64,000 bases of DNA from a bacterium 1XD42-76 (GCA_009917545.1 QZDW01000005.1:62001-126000); one strand, 5' to 3'; numbered from the stretch's first letter, positions 14,791 through 23,565 are shown. The notes: generated by a model not told the origin, from the letters alone. Program-made: numbers and translations.

Positions 14791-17706
14791 TTATTCTCCT
14801 TCTGCCTTATACTTTTTATATAATTCCACGATAAAATTCTTGATATTGTCAATCAGGGCTGTAAGCCTCAGAAGCCCAAGGTTCAGATAGCCCACCTTGC
14901 TTCTGATCTCTTCCTCCGTAATGCTGCCGTTAAAGCTATACTCGGAGAACAGGCCAAAGACAATCTTCTCGTCCAGCTGGTTTTTGTATGAAAATTCCTC
15001 TATCTCCGCATTTAACGAATCCTTCTCAAACTGCTCATATTCCTTCTGGATATCCGCATCCTCCGGCAGGTCGAAAAACCTGGTCTGTATAAACTGTACC
15101 ATCAAATCCTTTTTAAAGCGCATGGCCTCATTGTCAGAGCGTTCTATCTCCCTCAATATCAGATCTATGTCACGCTGCCGTTCTTCCGGGGTGCTGTCCC
15201 GGTGCATATTTTTCAGCAGATTCAGGATATATATAACATTGATTCTGTCCGTGCGCACAAGCTCTATATCAAAATCAACATCTATTGGCACAGGGACTTT
15301 TTCTTTCCCATTTTTCTGCCCTGCCTGGTCATAAAAATACAGATACCAGGTTTTATACGCTTCATATTCGTCCTCGTCTAACGCAATCGCAAGATCGTCC
15401 CAGGAAAACTTGGAAAATGTTTTCAGCGTGGCAAGCGTCTGGGATAACCGCCGGAAAGAAAGGATAAACATACGTATCGTATCTTCGCTCTGTAAGTTTC
15501 CCGCGTCCTCCGGCGTTTCCGCTACCTTCCGCACCGTGGGGACCTGGTTCAGCCATTGGTTTACATAGTATTCATAATTCTGCAACAGGTACTCGTTCGG
15601 ATCCCCGTCGCCGGAAAACAGGCGCAGTGCATCATCCTGGGCTTTTTTGATATTCCGGTATGTGACGATCTGCCCAAACTGCTTCGTGACCTTATCCACC
15701 CGGTTTGTCCGGCTGTATGCCTGCACAAGCGTATGCCATACCAGGTTCTTATCCAGATACAGCGTGTTGCATGGCTTCGCGTCAAAGCCTGTTAAGAACA
15801 TATTCACCACAAGAAGAATGTCTATCTGGGGCAGGTTTTTCTGCTTCATCCTTTTGGAAATATCCTTCCGGTATGCGTCAAATGTATCTGTTTTAAACGA
15901 CGTATTAAACATTCCATTGTAGTCGTCCATAATACGGTCTAAAAGTTCACGGGAATGCTCGTCGCCGCCCTCGTCCATATCTTCATTGGCTCCAAAACTG
16001 AAAATAGCAGCTATGCGCAGCTGTTCGCTTTCCGGGTGTTCCTTATTGAGTTTCTGGAACAGGTCGTAATATTTCCCAAGCGTTGGTATCTTATCCACCG
16101 CGAAGATTGCCGTATATATGTCCTTCCCCTGCGGGTGGACGTGCTGCCCGTGATGTTCCATGATATGCCTCGCGATATTCTCATACCGCTCGTCATCATG
16201 GTATAAGTTCGTCATATCTATATTGTGCTGCCGGCAATAATCAGGATCGTCAATATACTCTGGGTTGATGCCCTTATCGGCAATCGTTTTCGCCCAGATT
16301 GTCCTCTGGTATTCCACAGAGAACCGAAGCACATTTCCGTCCGCGATTGCGTCCTTAATCATATACTTGTGCAGGCAGGCATCCATCTTCCCGGCATTGA
16401 AAAGATCTGCCGTCGTCCGCCCGTCCGCCCCTTTGTTTTTCTCAAAGATAGGCGTTCCCGTAAACCCGATATAATTCGCGTTCGCGAAATGTCTTTTTAT
16501 ATCCGAGTGCATTTTCCCGAACTGGCTCCGGTGGCACTCGTCTATGATGAACACAACTTTCTGCTGGCGGTAGGTATCCATTAGTTCCGCGTATTTCTGG
16601 TTCCGCACGGCAATCGCCAGTTTCTGGATGGTGGTGACAATCAGCTTCCGGTCTTTCTCCCGTAGCTGGCTCACCAAAACCTCCGTTTTATCCGTGCGGT
16701 CAATGCAGTCCTTTTCAAAGCTGTTGTACTCGTCAACCGTCTGATCATCCAGGTCTTTCCGGTCAATCAGGAAAATAACTTTATCTATCCTGTTTTCGTC
16801 CCGGAGGAGCTGCGCCAGCTTGAAACTTGTCAGTGTTTTGCCCGACCCGGTGCAGGCAAAGACATACCCATCCTTATTCGCCTCCAGCACCCTTTGTTTT
16901 GCCGCTTTCACAGCATAGATCTGGTACGGGCGCATGACCATAAGGACCGGCTCTGAAATCTTCACCACCATATATTTTAGCAGCATATCCGTAACCGCGA
17001 CCTTCCGGAAAAAATCCCCGGTAAAGTCAAAAAGTTTATTGATACGCTTATTCAGCTCGTCCGTCCAGAAAAACACAAGGCTTTTCAAAATCGGGTTATA
17101 CTCGCCGTTTGCTATCTCATTCTCATTAGAGAAATATTTTGTCTGGACGCTGTTGGAAACAACAAAAAGCTGTAAGTACCGGAAGATTCCCCTGAACGAA
17201 AATTTTCGGTATCTGTTAATCTGGTTGATTGCCTCATTTATTTCCACTCCAGGGCGTTTCAGTTCAATTTGGATCAGTGGAAGCCCGTTAATAAGCACGG
17301 TGACATCATAGCGGTTTTTATAAACCACATCTTCCTTGTGGGCGGGATCCATCGTAACCTGATGTGTGACCTGAAAAATATTCCTGGTTGAATCATCCAC
17401 CAGAAAATCCATATATACGGTTTCGTTGTTATCCAATAGGAGAATATACTGATCCCTGAGAATCTTAGCCGATTCATATACGGTATGGTTATCCATGTAG
17501 GTAATAAGGCGTGAAAACTCCGAATCAGAAAGTACGGCTTCCCCTTTTTTCTCAATAAGTTTTTCTTTGTTAAAGAGAGCGATCTGTTTCCTGAAATTAG
17601 AAAGCACGCCTTCATAGTTTTTCAGATCGACATAGCTGTATCCAATCTCACAAAGACGTTCTATAAACAGTTCCTCAACTTCATATTCTGATTGTACCTT
17701 CGGCAT
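14791..17706 (-). CDS. hsdR: Type I restriction endonuclease subunit HsdR
   Basis: A 971-residue restriction and translocation subunit. The nuclease domain carries the PD-(D/E)xK signature around IQIELKRPGVEIN (about residues 143-156). The SF2 motor follows: Walker A CTGSGKTLTSF (about 283-293), DECHRSQFG (about 387) and GFTGTPIFE (about 418). A helical C-terminal domain, probably for HsdM contact, covers the last 250 residues. All key motifs are intact, so restriction is probably active. It is first in the operon, with GGGGGA upstream of the ATG. A small XRE regulator gene lies just upstream on the same strand. Confidence 0.95.
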   Translation of the reverse strand: MPKVQSEYEVEELFIERLCEIGYSYVDLKNYEGVLSNFRKQIALFNKEKLIEKKGEAVLSDSEFSRLITYMDNHTVYESAKILRDQYILLLDNNETVYMDFLVDDSTRNIFQVTHQVTMDPAHKEDVVYKNRYDVTVLINGLPLIQIELKRPGVEINEAINQINRYRKFSFRGIFRYLQLFVVSNSVQTKYFSNENEIANGEYNPILKSLVFFWTDELNKRINKLFDFTGDFFRKVAVTDMLLKYMVVKISEPVLMVMRPYQIYAVKAAKQRVLEANKDGYVFACTGSGKTLTSFKLAQLLRDENRIDKVIFLIDRKDLDDQTVDEYNSFEKDCIDRTDKTEVLVSQLREKDRKLIVTTIQKLAIAVRNQKYAELMDTYRQQKVVFIIDECHRSQFGKMHSDIKRHFANANYIGFTGTPIFEKNKGADGRTTADLFNAGKMDACLHKYMIKDAIADGNVLRFSVEYQRTIWAKTIADKGINPEYIDDPDYCRQHNIDMTNLYHDDERYENIARHIMEHHGQHVHPQGKDIYTAIFAVDKIPTLGKYYDLFQKLNKEHPESEQLRIAAIFSFGANEDMDEGGDEHSRELLDRIMDDYNGMFNTSFKTDTFDAYRKDISKRMKQKNLPQIDILLVVNMFLTGFDAKPCNTLYLDKNLVWHTLVQAYSRTNRVDKVTKQFGQIVTYRNIKKAQDDALRLFSGDGDPNEYLLQNYEYYVNQWLNQVPTVRKVAETPEDAGNLQSEDTIRMFILSFRRLSQTLATLKTFSKFSWDDLAIALDEDEYEAYKTWYLYFYDQAGQKNGKEKVPVPIDVDFDIELVRTDRINVIYILNLLKNMHRDSTPEERQRDIDLILREIERSDNEAMRFKKDLMVQFIQTRFFDLPEDADIQKEYEQFEKDSLNAEIEEFSYKNQLDEKIVFGLFSEYSFNGSITEEEIRSKVGYLNLGLLRLTALIDNIKNFIVELYKKYKAEGE

Positions 17707-17843
17707 GGCAGCTGTCCCCCATTCGTTTTTATTGAAATAGGCATCCGATAAATAACATACATCCTTTACTTTTATGCTTGAGGATCTTTTTACTGTAAGC
17801 GGCTGCTGTCCGGCTTCATTTTATTACAGCTTTTCGGAAGGTA

Positions 17844-18056
17844 TCATCCCTTATTCTCCCGCACAGCCTCACAAATATCGCCAATACCGCAATCCAGGTA
17901 ATCACAAATACGCAACAGGACAGAGAGGGCAACTTCTTCCCCCTTCGTGAGCTTGCTTACCGTGCTTGGCGATAACCCGATCTCCTGGCGCAGGATTGAT
18001 TTTGGTATGTCCCGCTCAATCAGTAATACCCATAGTTTTTTGTAGCTTATTTTCAT
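17844..18056 (-). CDS. Small XRE-family regulator upstream of the RM operon
   Basis: A 70-residue Cro/CI-type helix-turn-helix protein. The start MKISYKKLWVLLIERDIPKS is set by GAGGTG seven to eight bases upstream. The helix-turn-helix is about residues 18-42 (LRQEIGLSPSTVSKLTKGE), followed by the dimerisation-like VLLRICDYLDCGIGDI. It lies 137 bp upstream of hsdR in the same direction, so it may time expression of the restriction operon in the way C-proteins do. That role is inferred from position only. Confidence 0.85.
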   Translation of the reverse strand: MKISYKKLWVLLIERDIPKSILRQEIGLSPSTVSKLTKGEEVALSVLLRICDYLDCGIGDICEAVRENKG

Positions 18057-18194
18057 CAGAAAGCACCTCACTCATTCCGTAGTCATGAGAGTTGCTACAA
18101 TTATACCCGAATAATTCCGCAATATCAATAGCCACGTATGATTATCCGTAAAAAAGTCCACGTTCTCGTAATCCTCAAGTCAGCGGCAAGCAAT

Positions 18195-18227
18195 GGATAA
18201 AAATATCCTTTACGGATATTTTTATCC
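18195..18227. repeat. Perfect 14-bp inverted repeat
   Basis: GGATAAAAATATCC and its exact complement are separated by the five-base loop TTTAC. It is too AT-rich and without a clear U-run, so a protein-binding site or cruciform is more likely than a terminator. It opens the oriT-like segment to its right. Confidence 0.7.
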
Positions 18228-18395
18228 ACCGCTCGCCCGCCTGCGGCGTTCTTGCTTTGCTTGTTGGGGATACCCCAAACCCCGGCAAAACGCGCTGACG
18301 CTTTTTTGCGAACACACCTTACGGTGTGGCTTTGCGCAGGTGAAGCCTGCGCCTACTCCTTCCAGTCGCCCGCTACACTCCATATGTCGAACCAG
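18228..18395. other. Hairpin-rich GC segment, oriT-like
   Basis: This 170-bp stretch in an AT-rich neighbourhood contains GGGGATACCCC followed by AAACCCC, a CACACC-TTAC-GGTGTG hairpin and a GCGCAGG-x5-CCTGCGC hairpin. Such clusters are typical of transfer origins or mobile-element ends. No gene is visible. No nick site can be assigned by eye and the relaxase lies 5 kb away, so an old mobilizable-element remnant is equally possible. Confidence 0.35.
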
Positions 18396-19121
18396 TCAAT
18401 CCTGATACCGCTCCGGGCAGTAAAAAACCAGCAAGCTGATTTCCTGGCTCTCGTCGTTATTGCCGTCCCTCCCACGGCAGGAAATATAATAATCCCCGAA
18501 TGTAAAGGCTGTTACCTTCTCCTCAAAAAGATGTATCTCATTCGTGCTGAAATCAATTACCCCAACTCCCCAAGGGGTGTCAGACCAGCAGTTTTCCATT
18601 ATACGGTTCAGGCAGTCAGAACAGAGGTTATCAGCCACTTTTCCCATATCCAGAACCTCGCCGCTGTTGAAGGACAAATCTCCGTGGGCATACCCCCTGT
18701 TTACATCCGGGGTTACGGAAAAGAAAAATCCATCTTTGCCAGTATTGGTAATATACGTGGAAGCTCCGTTGACGGGTTCCTCAATCTGTACGCCGAAATC
18801 ATCATAGCGGTTAATTGAGATGGGCGACAAATCAAGGCTGTTCAAATTGATAACGCCAAGGTTTTTCTGGCCCTGGTATAAAGACAGGGACGCCCCCTCC
18901 CTATCCCCGCACAAAAAGCAATCTTCCGGCGGTGTGTCGGAATGATAGCGGGGAGAAGTTTCTTCCGTAGTTTCCGCTACATCCTCTGTTGAATTTTCCG
19001 CTGCCAGAATCTCCCTTGCCTTGCCATCTGTCTGGCATCCAGTCAGCAGAATCGCAAAAAAAACCGCAGCCGTTGGCAAGCACGGCCGCCAGATTTTTGT
19101 AAAAAACCGTTTCCTTTTCAT
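18396..19121 (-). CDS. Predicted lipoprotein of unknown function
   Basis: A 241-residue exported lipoprotein. It has a basic N-terminus, a hydrophobic stretch and the lipobox ILLTGC (lipidated Cys29), followed by a Glu/Thr-rich linker to about residue 60. The mature domain contains CFLCGDREG and a later CSDCLNRIMENCW, cysteines that could form disulfides or bind metal. AGGAGG precedes the ATG. It is divergent from the XRE gene at 19265. I do not recognise the family. Its position among small regulators suggests accessory cargo rather than a transfer function. Confidence 0.75.
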   Translation of the reverse strand: MKRKRFFTKIWRPCLPTAAVFFAILLTGCQTDGKAREILAAENSTEDVAETTEETSPRYHSDTPPEDCFLCGDREGASLSLYQGQKNLGVINLNSLDLSPISINRYDDFGVQIEEPVNGASTYITNTGKDGFFFSVTPDVNRGYAHGDLSFNSGEVLDMGKVADNLCSDCLNRIMENCWSDTPWGVGVIDFSTNEIHLFEEKVTAFTFGDYYISCRGRDGNNDESQEISLLVFYCPERYQD

Positions 19122-19264
19122 AGATTATCCTCCTGTCATGGCAAATCGTTCACATTTTCCATTATATCTAATTTAGCCGGATACTTCAAATGAAATATAT
19201 AGTTCATCAAGATATAATCCATATGCGTGTAGGGTACAATTATACAAAAAAAGGACGATGGGGT

Positions 19265-19573
19265 ATGTTTGAGGATTTATTTTACGACAGACTGATAAAA
19301 TTGAGAGCTGAAAAGGGAGTATCCGCAAGGGAAATGAGCCTGGCCATAGGCCAAAGCCCTGGCTATATCAATGGGCTGGAGAACAGGAATGGTTTCCCGT
19401 CCATGCAGGTATTTTTCTACATTTGCGAATATCTGGGCGTTACGCCATCGGAATTTTTTGACAGCGGCAACAGCCACCCCATAGAATACCGCGGGCTTTT
19501 GAAAGACATGGATGCCCTGGACGAAGAAAGCCGCCGGAATGTATTGGCGATTGTCAAAGGATTAAGGCGGTAA
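19265..19573 (+). CDS. XRE-family regulator
   Basis: A 102-residue DNA-binding protein starting MFEDLFYDRLIKLRAEKG; AAGGA lies nine bases upstream, so the longer frame from 19190 is not preferred. The helix-turn-helix is about residues 20-45 (SAREMSLAIGQSPGYINGLE), followed by the XRE continuation FFYICEYLGVTPSEFF. The C-terminal helix (DMDALDEESRRNVLAIVKGL) is typical of the family. It is divergent from the lipoprotein gene, which it may regulate; that is only a positional argument. Confidence 0.85.
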   Translation: MFEDLFYDRLIKLRAEKGVSAREMSLAIGQSPGYINGLENRNGFPSMQVFFYICEYLGVTPSEFFDSGNSHPIEYRGLLKDMDALDEESRRNVLAIVKGLRR

Positions 19574-19629
19574 AAGTCCGACAAGGAAGTGGCAGGGCAG
19601 AAGAAGGATTCCCCTTCCTTCTGTTCTTT

Positions 19630-19839
19630 TTATGTTTCACGGATTTCCAGCAGATCCGCGATATCGCAGTCAAGATACCCGCACAATTTTAGGATCAGGT
19701 TCGCGTCAATGCGCTGAAACTCATCCCTGCAATACCGGTTAAAATTCCCTCTTTGCAAATCTAAATCCTTACAGATTTTTGTCTTACTTATTTTCTTTTC
19801 CTGAGATAATTCTACGATTCTAATGTGTAAATATTTCAT
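19630..19839 (-). CDS. Small XRE-family regulator
   Basis: A 69-residue Cro-like protein starting MKYLHIRIVELSQEKKISKT, with GGAGAGG before the ATG. The helix-turn-helix is about residues 17-40 (KTKICKDLDLQRGNFNRYCR), with LILKLCGYLDCDIADLLEI after it. It is divergent from the two-gene operon at 19975. The 135-bp space between them holds a good promoter overlapped by a palindrome, so it probably represses that operon, itself or both. Confidence 0.85.
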   Translation of the reverse strand: MKYLHIRIVELSQEKKISKTKICKDLDLQRGNFNRYCRDEFQRIDANLILKLCGYLDCDIADLLEIRET

Positions 19840-19913
19840 TTTCTGTACCTCTCCTGTCAAAATTATTATAATCATATATTAGAAAAATAAATATTTCCTA
19901 TTGAAACAGGATA

Positions 19914-19947
19914 TTGACAGATAATATAAAATTATATACTGTATATA
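19914..19947 (+). promoter_or_regulatory. Promoter with overlapping palindromic operator
   Basis: TTGACA at 19914-19919 with TATACT at 19935-19940 (15-bp spacer) or TACTGT at 19937-19942 (17 bp). The palindrome TATATAC-T-GTATATA (19933-19947) covers the -10 region and is a candidate operator for the divergent XRE protein. Confidence 0.5.
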
Positions 19948-19974
19948 TAGGCACATTGGTCAGGAGGATATTTC

Positions 19975-20223
19975 ATGCAATCCTATGAAATAACACACAT
20001 CATAGATAATGAGGAATGGGAACATAAACTTTCCGAATTGGCGGACAGGTGCAAAAAGCTAAATGGCTGGTCTGAGCAGGATTTATTGCATCTTGCCGTG
20101 ACCACAATGCCAATGTACAGGGTGTGGTTGATCCATTTGGAAGATAAGGTAATAGAGATGGAGCAAGAAGAAAAAAACAAGGATTTTTTCAAAAAACTAT
20201 TCCGTAAAAAAAGACAGGGGTGA
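19975..20223 (+). CDS. Small hypothetical protein
   Basis: An 82-residue, mostly helical, charged protein preceded by a perfect AGGAGGATATTTC before the ATG. Around residues 35-50 the sequence SEQDLLHLAVTTMP looks like a helix-turn-helix fragment but is too short to call. The C-terminus is strongly basic (FFKKLFRKKRQG). It overlaps the next gene by four bases (GTGA), so the two are co-translated. No family recognised. Confidence 0.65.
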   Translation: MQSYEITHIIDNEEWEHKLSELADRCKKLNGWSEQDLLHLAVTTMPMYRVWLIHLEDKVIEMEQEEKNKDFFKKLFRKKRQG

Positions 20224-20483
20224 GATTGTCAGTAAGAACTTTTTTTGAGTGGTATGGTATCGGGATTTCTATTTTAATCCTGGGCTTTCTTGTCATAGGG
20301 AATATTATCCGGCTCGTGTATTTTATAAAGTGTATCAAGATAAAGAAATGCTCGGACAGGAATTGCCGGGTAAATGAATATTGCCCAAAATATAAATTCA
20401 TATGGACAGATGCGGATATAAAGGAAATGCAGGAACTGACAGACCGTTTATTAGGTGATACCCATGAAAATATGGGCATCTGA
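20220..20483 (+). CDS. Small single-span membrane protein
   Basis: An 87-residue protein with one predicted transmembrane helix at about residues 12-36 (GIGISILILGFLVIGNIIRL), then a basic, cysteine-containing segment (KIKKCSDRNCRVNEYC) and a short helical tail. The GTG start overlaps the previous stop. Together with its partner it may form a small membrane-linked pair under the divergent XRE regulator. No family recognised. Confidence 0.6.
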   Translation: MRLSVRTFFEWYGIGISILILGFLVIGNIIRLVYFIKCIKIKKCSDRNCRVNEYCPKYKFIWTDADIKEMQELTDRLLGDTHENMGI

Positions 20484-20503
20484 CCGATGCCCATATGGTG
20501 AAC

Positions 20504-20887
20504 CTACTGTACCTCATTCTCCAGCGCCTTCCTGTAATCCTCAACGGTAGCAACCCCTGGATGGTTTTCCCGCCACCGTTTAATATGCCGGACTGATTCG
20601 TACAGCCTGTCAAGCTGCTCCGGCTTAAGTTTCTGGAGTTCACGAAACATCCGATCCTGCAACAGCACTTCCTCTACGTCATCCTCATACATAATAATAT
20701 TGGGGGAAATATTAAGCAGGAAAATATATCCCGCGGCTTCTGACATGGAAATATCGTCCATGCCATCTTCCAGCCTGCTGACAGCCTCAGTGTCTGTCCC
20801 GATCCTGTCAGCCAGTTCGTGGCGTGTCCATCCCTTTTCTTCCCTTGCCTGCCGGACAGCGCAGCCAAGCATTTTGTACTTCTCCAT
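20504..20887 (-). CDS. XRE-family regulator
   Basis: A 127-residue regulator with AAGGAGG before the ATG. The helix-turn-helix is about residues 12-40 (REEKGWTRHELADRIGTDTE, then AVSRLEDG). A helical C-terminus follows, with LQKLKPEQLDRLYESVRHIK, a pattern common in XRE proteins carried by conjugative elements. It converges on the gene pair ending at 20483. A 57-codon gene lies directly upstream in the same operon. Confidence 0.85.
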   Translation of the reverse strand: MEKYKMLGCAVRQAREEKGWTRHELADRIGTDTEAVSRLEDGMDDISMSEAAGYIFLLNISPNIIMYEDDVEEVLLQDRMFRELQKLKPEQLDRLYESVRHIKRWRENHPGVATVEDYRKALENEVQ

Positions 20888-20903
20888 CTTTTTACCTCCT
20901 TAG

Positions 20904-21077
20904 TCATTCTTTAAATTCAGAAGTGAGTTTTGATGTAAAATCCAATACCTTGTGCCACTCATTCCTGAACCGGAAAAACAGTTCGCCGCCGATTTCTTTT
21001 GTCGGGCAAGTATACCGCCTGCCACCGGAACTGATCTGGACTAATTTTAAAATACGATTCACGCAAAGTACTGTCAT
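20904..21077 (-). CDS. Short conserved-looking protein upstream of an XRE gene
   Basis: A 57-residue frame starting MTVLCVNRILKLVQISSGGR with an excellent GGAGGTAGCAAT before the ATG. Its stop (TGA) lies 16 bases before the XRE start, including that gene's ribosome binding site, so they form an operon. The sequence RRYTCPTKEIGGELFFRFRN suggests a small beta-rich fold. No family recognised; the ribosome binding site and operon position are the main support. Confidence 0.6.
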   Translation of the reverse strand: MTVLCVNRILKLVQISSGGRRYTCPTKEIGGELFFRFRNEWHKVLDFTSKLTSEFKE

Positions 21078-21155
21078 ATTGCTACCTCCACTTTAACGCC
21101 AGTATAAATCTTGCCTTTCGTAAAATATTTCTACCGCATATAATTACTGGCCTTG

Positions 21156-21773
21156 CTATAGTTTCTTCCTGTAGACAAAACACTTTAATGGGACTTGCCC
21201 TTTGGGCATTTCTAATATAATCTCCTTTTCCTCCATTCTTTCAAATCCCCTATGCTCATAAAATTGATATGTACAGGCATCATCCGTATAAAGATAGAGC
21301 GTTTTCCCTTTCTCCCTTTCCTCCAAAGCGCAGAGCAACGCTGTCCCGATACCCTTAATTTTACAATTCGGGTCAGCGGCAAGAAATAGAATCTCGCCAT
21401 CTGGTGTCTCAGATTTCAAATAATGAGCCAGCTGTTCTTTTGTGGTATCTTCATAAAGGCCGGCACCGCCCTTAAAAAAGGTTTTCTGTATCGCGTCAAT
21501 GATTTTAACATAGGCTTTTTGCGGAAAACTTTGGCGTTTCTTTTCTTCCCCTTTTATTTCTGCCAGCAAAACACCGACAAACTCCCCTCCGGTATATGCC
21601 GCCAGAACCTGTGTCGCCCGATTGATTTCAAGATACCAAAAATATCTGCCATATACGTTGAGTATGAATTGGTTATCCAGATACCAGTCAAAGTGCATAC
21701 CTTTGATTGCGAATTGGATTGCCTTTTTATAATCTTTTCTGCGTATATCCTTAATCTCTATCTCCAAAAGCAT
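21156..21773 (-). CDS. GNAT-family acetyltransferase
   Basis: About 205 residues with the acetyl-CoA-binding motif A near residues 133-155 (ILFLAADPNCKIKGIGTALL) and the downstream LYTDDACTYQFYEHRGFERM typical of GNAT enzymes. The substrate cannot be deduced. The start is uncertain: the ATG at 21773 has GAGG too close, and a TTG three codons upstream is no better. It is followed 56 bases away by a second GNAT gene on the same strand. Probably cargo. Confidence 0.8.
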   Translation of the reverse strand: MLLEIEIKDIRRKDYKKAIQFAIKGMHFDWYLDNQFILNVYGRYFWYLEINRATQVLAAYTGGEFVGVLLAEIKGEEKKRQSFPQKAYVKIIDAIQKTFFKGGAGLYEDTTKEQLAHYLKSETPDGEILFLAADPNCKIKGIGTALLCALEEREKGKTLYLYTDDACTYQFYEHRGFERMEEKEIILEMPKGQVPLKCFVYRKKL

Positions 21774-21828
21774 ACCTCGCAAAATTTTATATTCTTACTC
21801 TCTATACAACTCCCCGACGAACTGGAAT

Positions 21829-22596
21829 TTATAGATTCATTTCGTCAACAATTTTTATGGGTTTTGCGGTCATTTCTACCCATGCTGGAACGAAGCCACT
21901 CTTAATGGCGTTTCTGACTGACCTGATATTGGACCATGCCGTACAATAAAATGGTACTTTGTCCCTGTTTATTATTTCTTTTGTAAGCGTACTTGTCAGT
22001 ATGGAGGCAATTCCTTGCCGTCTGTATTCCGGCAGAACATCCACACCAATCTGCCACATATCTTTGCAATCCGCAGAACAGGCGGCTAATCCAACCAATG
22101 TATTTCTATCGTATGCGCCAACACCAAGTACATCCAAATGCTTACGATCTTTGCAAAGTGCATTACTCCATTCCGGCAAATACAATTCACCAAAATCTTC
22201 TTGTTCCAATATGCGCGTTTTATAGGCGCAAGAAAGAACTTGTATCCTGCTTATATCCGGCAAATAGTATTCTGCCATAAAACATATTTTATGTCCTTTC
22301 TCTAATAGGCGTTCATTCAGCCAATGCATATTCGGTGTTTCAAAGCAGTGATAAAATTCAAACTTTCCTATATACTCGGACACTATTTCCAAGGTTTCAG
22401 GTATGGAAGCTGCCGCGATATTGTTCCCATAGGAAACAAAGTTGCACGTGATCGGCTTCTTCAAATATTTGCGGGCGTTCTTCCCTAATTTTAAGGGAAA
22501 AACAACATTTCGATTTGTCTTAAAATCTTCCTCTCGGCACCCCATATCCTCTGCGGACTGCCTTATGGCAATTTCCATCATTTCATGATTCGTCAT
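21829..22596 (-). CDS. GNAT-family acetyltransferase
   Basis: A 255-residue protein with a C-terminal GNAT domain: IGVDVLPEYRRQGIASILTS (acetyl-CoA-binding loop RRQGIA, about residues 187-206) and FYCTAWSNIRSVRNAIKSGF. The N-terminal half (about 1-120) is a second, degenerate GNAT-like or substrate-binding region. GGAGAG lies before the ATG. Substrate unknown. It lies in the AT-rich accessory block and is transcribed away from the relaxase gene. Confidence 0.8.
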   Translation of the reverse strand: MTNHEMMEIAIRQSAEDMGCREEDFKTNRNVVFPLKLGKNARKYLKKPITCNFVSYGNNIAAASIPETLEIVSEYIGKFEFYHCFETPNMHWLNERLLEKGHKICFMAEYYLPDISRIQVLSCAYKTRILEQEDFGELYLPEWSNALCKDRKHLDVLGVGAYDRNTLVGLAACSADCKDMWQIGVDVLPEYRRQGIASILTSTLTKEIINRDKVPFYCTAWSNIRSVRNAIKSGFVPAWVEMTAKPIKIVDEMNL

Positions 22597-22637
22597 AAAC
22601 TTCTCTCCACATTGTATCGGTTCGGCAAATTGGAATT

Positions 22638-23381
22638 TTACTGTTCTTCCTTTATCACCTTACTATTAGTACATTTGCTATTTCTATTTTCATCCCATAA
22701 AGCAATATTATATTTGTGAGTATAAGAAGAATTATATCTTATGCCAGAAATATCTTTTCTCTTTTTTATAATGTCTAAAAAATCCAATGGTATTGCATAG
22801 CTTTGTACCGTATAATCTGGTGATGATAAATATTTTTTTATAGACATATAAAATACTCTAATGTCAACTGAATAATTACCAGAAAAAAATTCTACGGTTT
22901 CATTTGAAAACAAATTATCAAGCCCATCAGAAACCATAACTGTAAAATCCATTACTTTTATTTTGTTTTGTATGGGGCATTCAGCAACTGAAATATAGTC
23001 ATTTTCAGTTGCCTTTTGTTCTTTACAGGAAGTTTTTAAATCTTCTGCCAAATAAAGAACTTGTTCTCCAATACGATTTACTCTTCCGTTTTTATCTATT
23101 GCCGATACAGGTGCCACGCCAGAGTGCAGATCATCGTATCCGGTTACCGGTATACCATTTTCTCTAATAATTCCTGTATCTTCCCCGTCATCTGGATTGA
23201 TTATTCTTGCTCTGTAGTAGATTTTATTTTCTAATTCGATTATAGGTATATACATCGCCGCTCGCTGGAACAGTTCCTGATTTACTGATTTCTTTCTGCC
23301 ATTTAAACTCTCGAAACTAAACTGTTTAGTATTAAGTAAAGTAAACAGCGCCAGATCCGTTCTAATTTTAAAATCATACAT
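22638..23381 (-). CDS. RES-domain protein, possible NAD-degrading toxin
   Basis: A 247-residue protein whose centre and C-terminus match the RES fold: YRARIINP (first Arg, about residue 55), NGRVNRIGEQVLYLAEDLKT with a following glutamate (about 98-120), and the terminal ISGIRYNSSYTHKYNIALW. RES proteins studied in RES-Xre modules degrade NAD+ and are neutralised by an Xre-type antitoxin. No antitoxin is adjacent: the upstream neighbour is the relaxase and the downstream one a GNAT. GGAGCAA before the ATG supports the start. The RES call is from motif pattern; toxicity is inferred. Confidence 0.65.
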   Translation of the reverse strand: MYDFKIRTDLALFTLLNTKQFSFESLNGRKKSVNQELFQRAAMYIPIIELENKIYYRARIINPDDGEDTGIIRENGIPVTGYDDLHSGVAPVSAIDKNGRVNRIGEQVLYLAEDLKTSCKEQKATENDYISVAECPIQNKIKVMDFTVMVSDGLDNLFSNETVEFFSGNYSVDIRVFYMSIKKYLSSPDYTVQSYAIPLDFLDIIKKRKDISGIRYNSSYTHKYNIALWDENRNSKCTNSKVIKEEQ

Positions 23382-23516
23382 TTTTATTGCTCCATTTCAT
23401 ATCAAAATATTAGAGTGTAAGATTCCAAACCCAATGGATATACAAATCCCAAAAAGGAGTTATTCTTTAACTCCACCATTATACTACAACACCCGCCACC
23501 AGGGAACAGCTTTTAA

Positions 23517-23565
23517 GCAAAAAAGAACGGGTACAGCCGCCATCCCGACAAGCCGTACCCGTTCT
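23517..23565 (-). terminator. Terminator of the relaxase transcript
   Basis: AGAACGGGTAC pairs perfectly with GTACCCGTTCT (11 bp, 20-base loop) and is followed on the minus strand by TTTTTTG. It lies 30 bases past the relaxase stop and closes the transfer region. Confidence 0.85.

Noticed and set aside
15285-16584. Several 60-119 codon frames antisense to hsdR
   Set aside because: They lie wholly inside the well-supported hsdR gene and lack ribosome binding sites or recognisable motifs.
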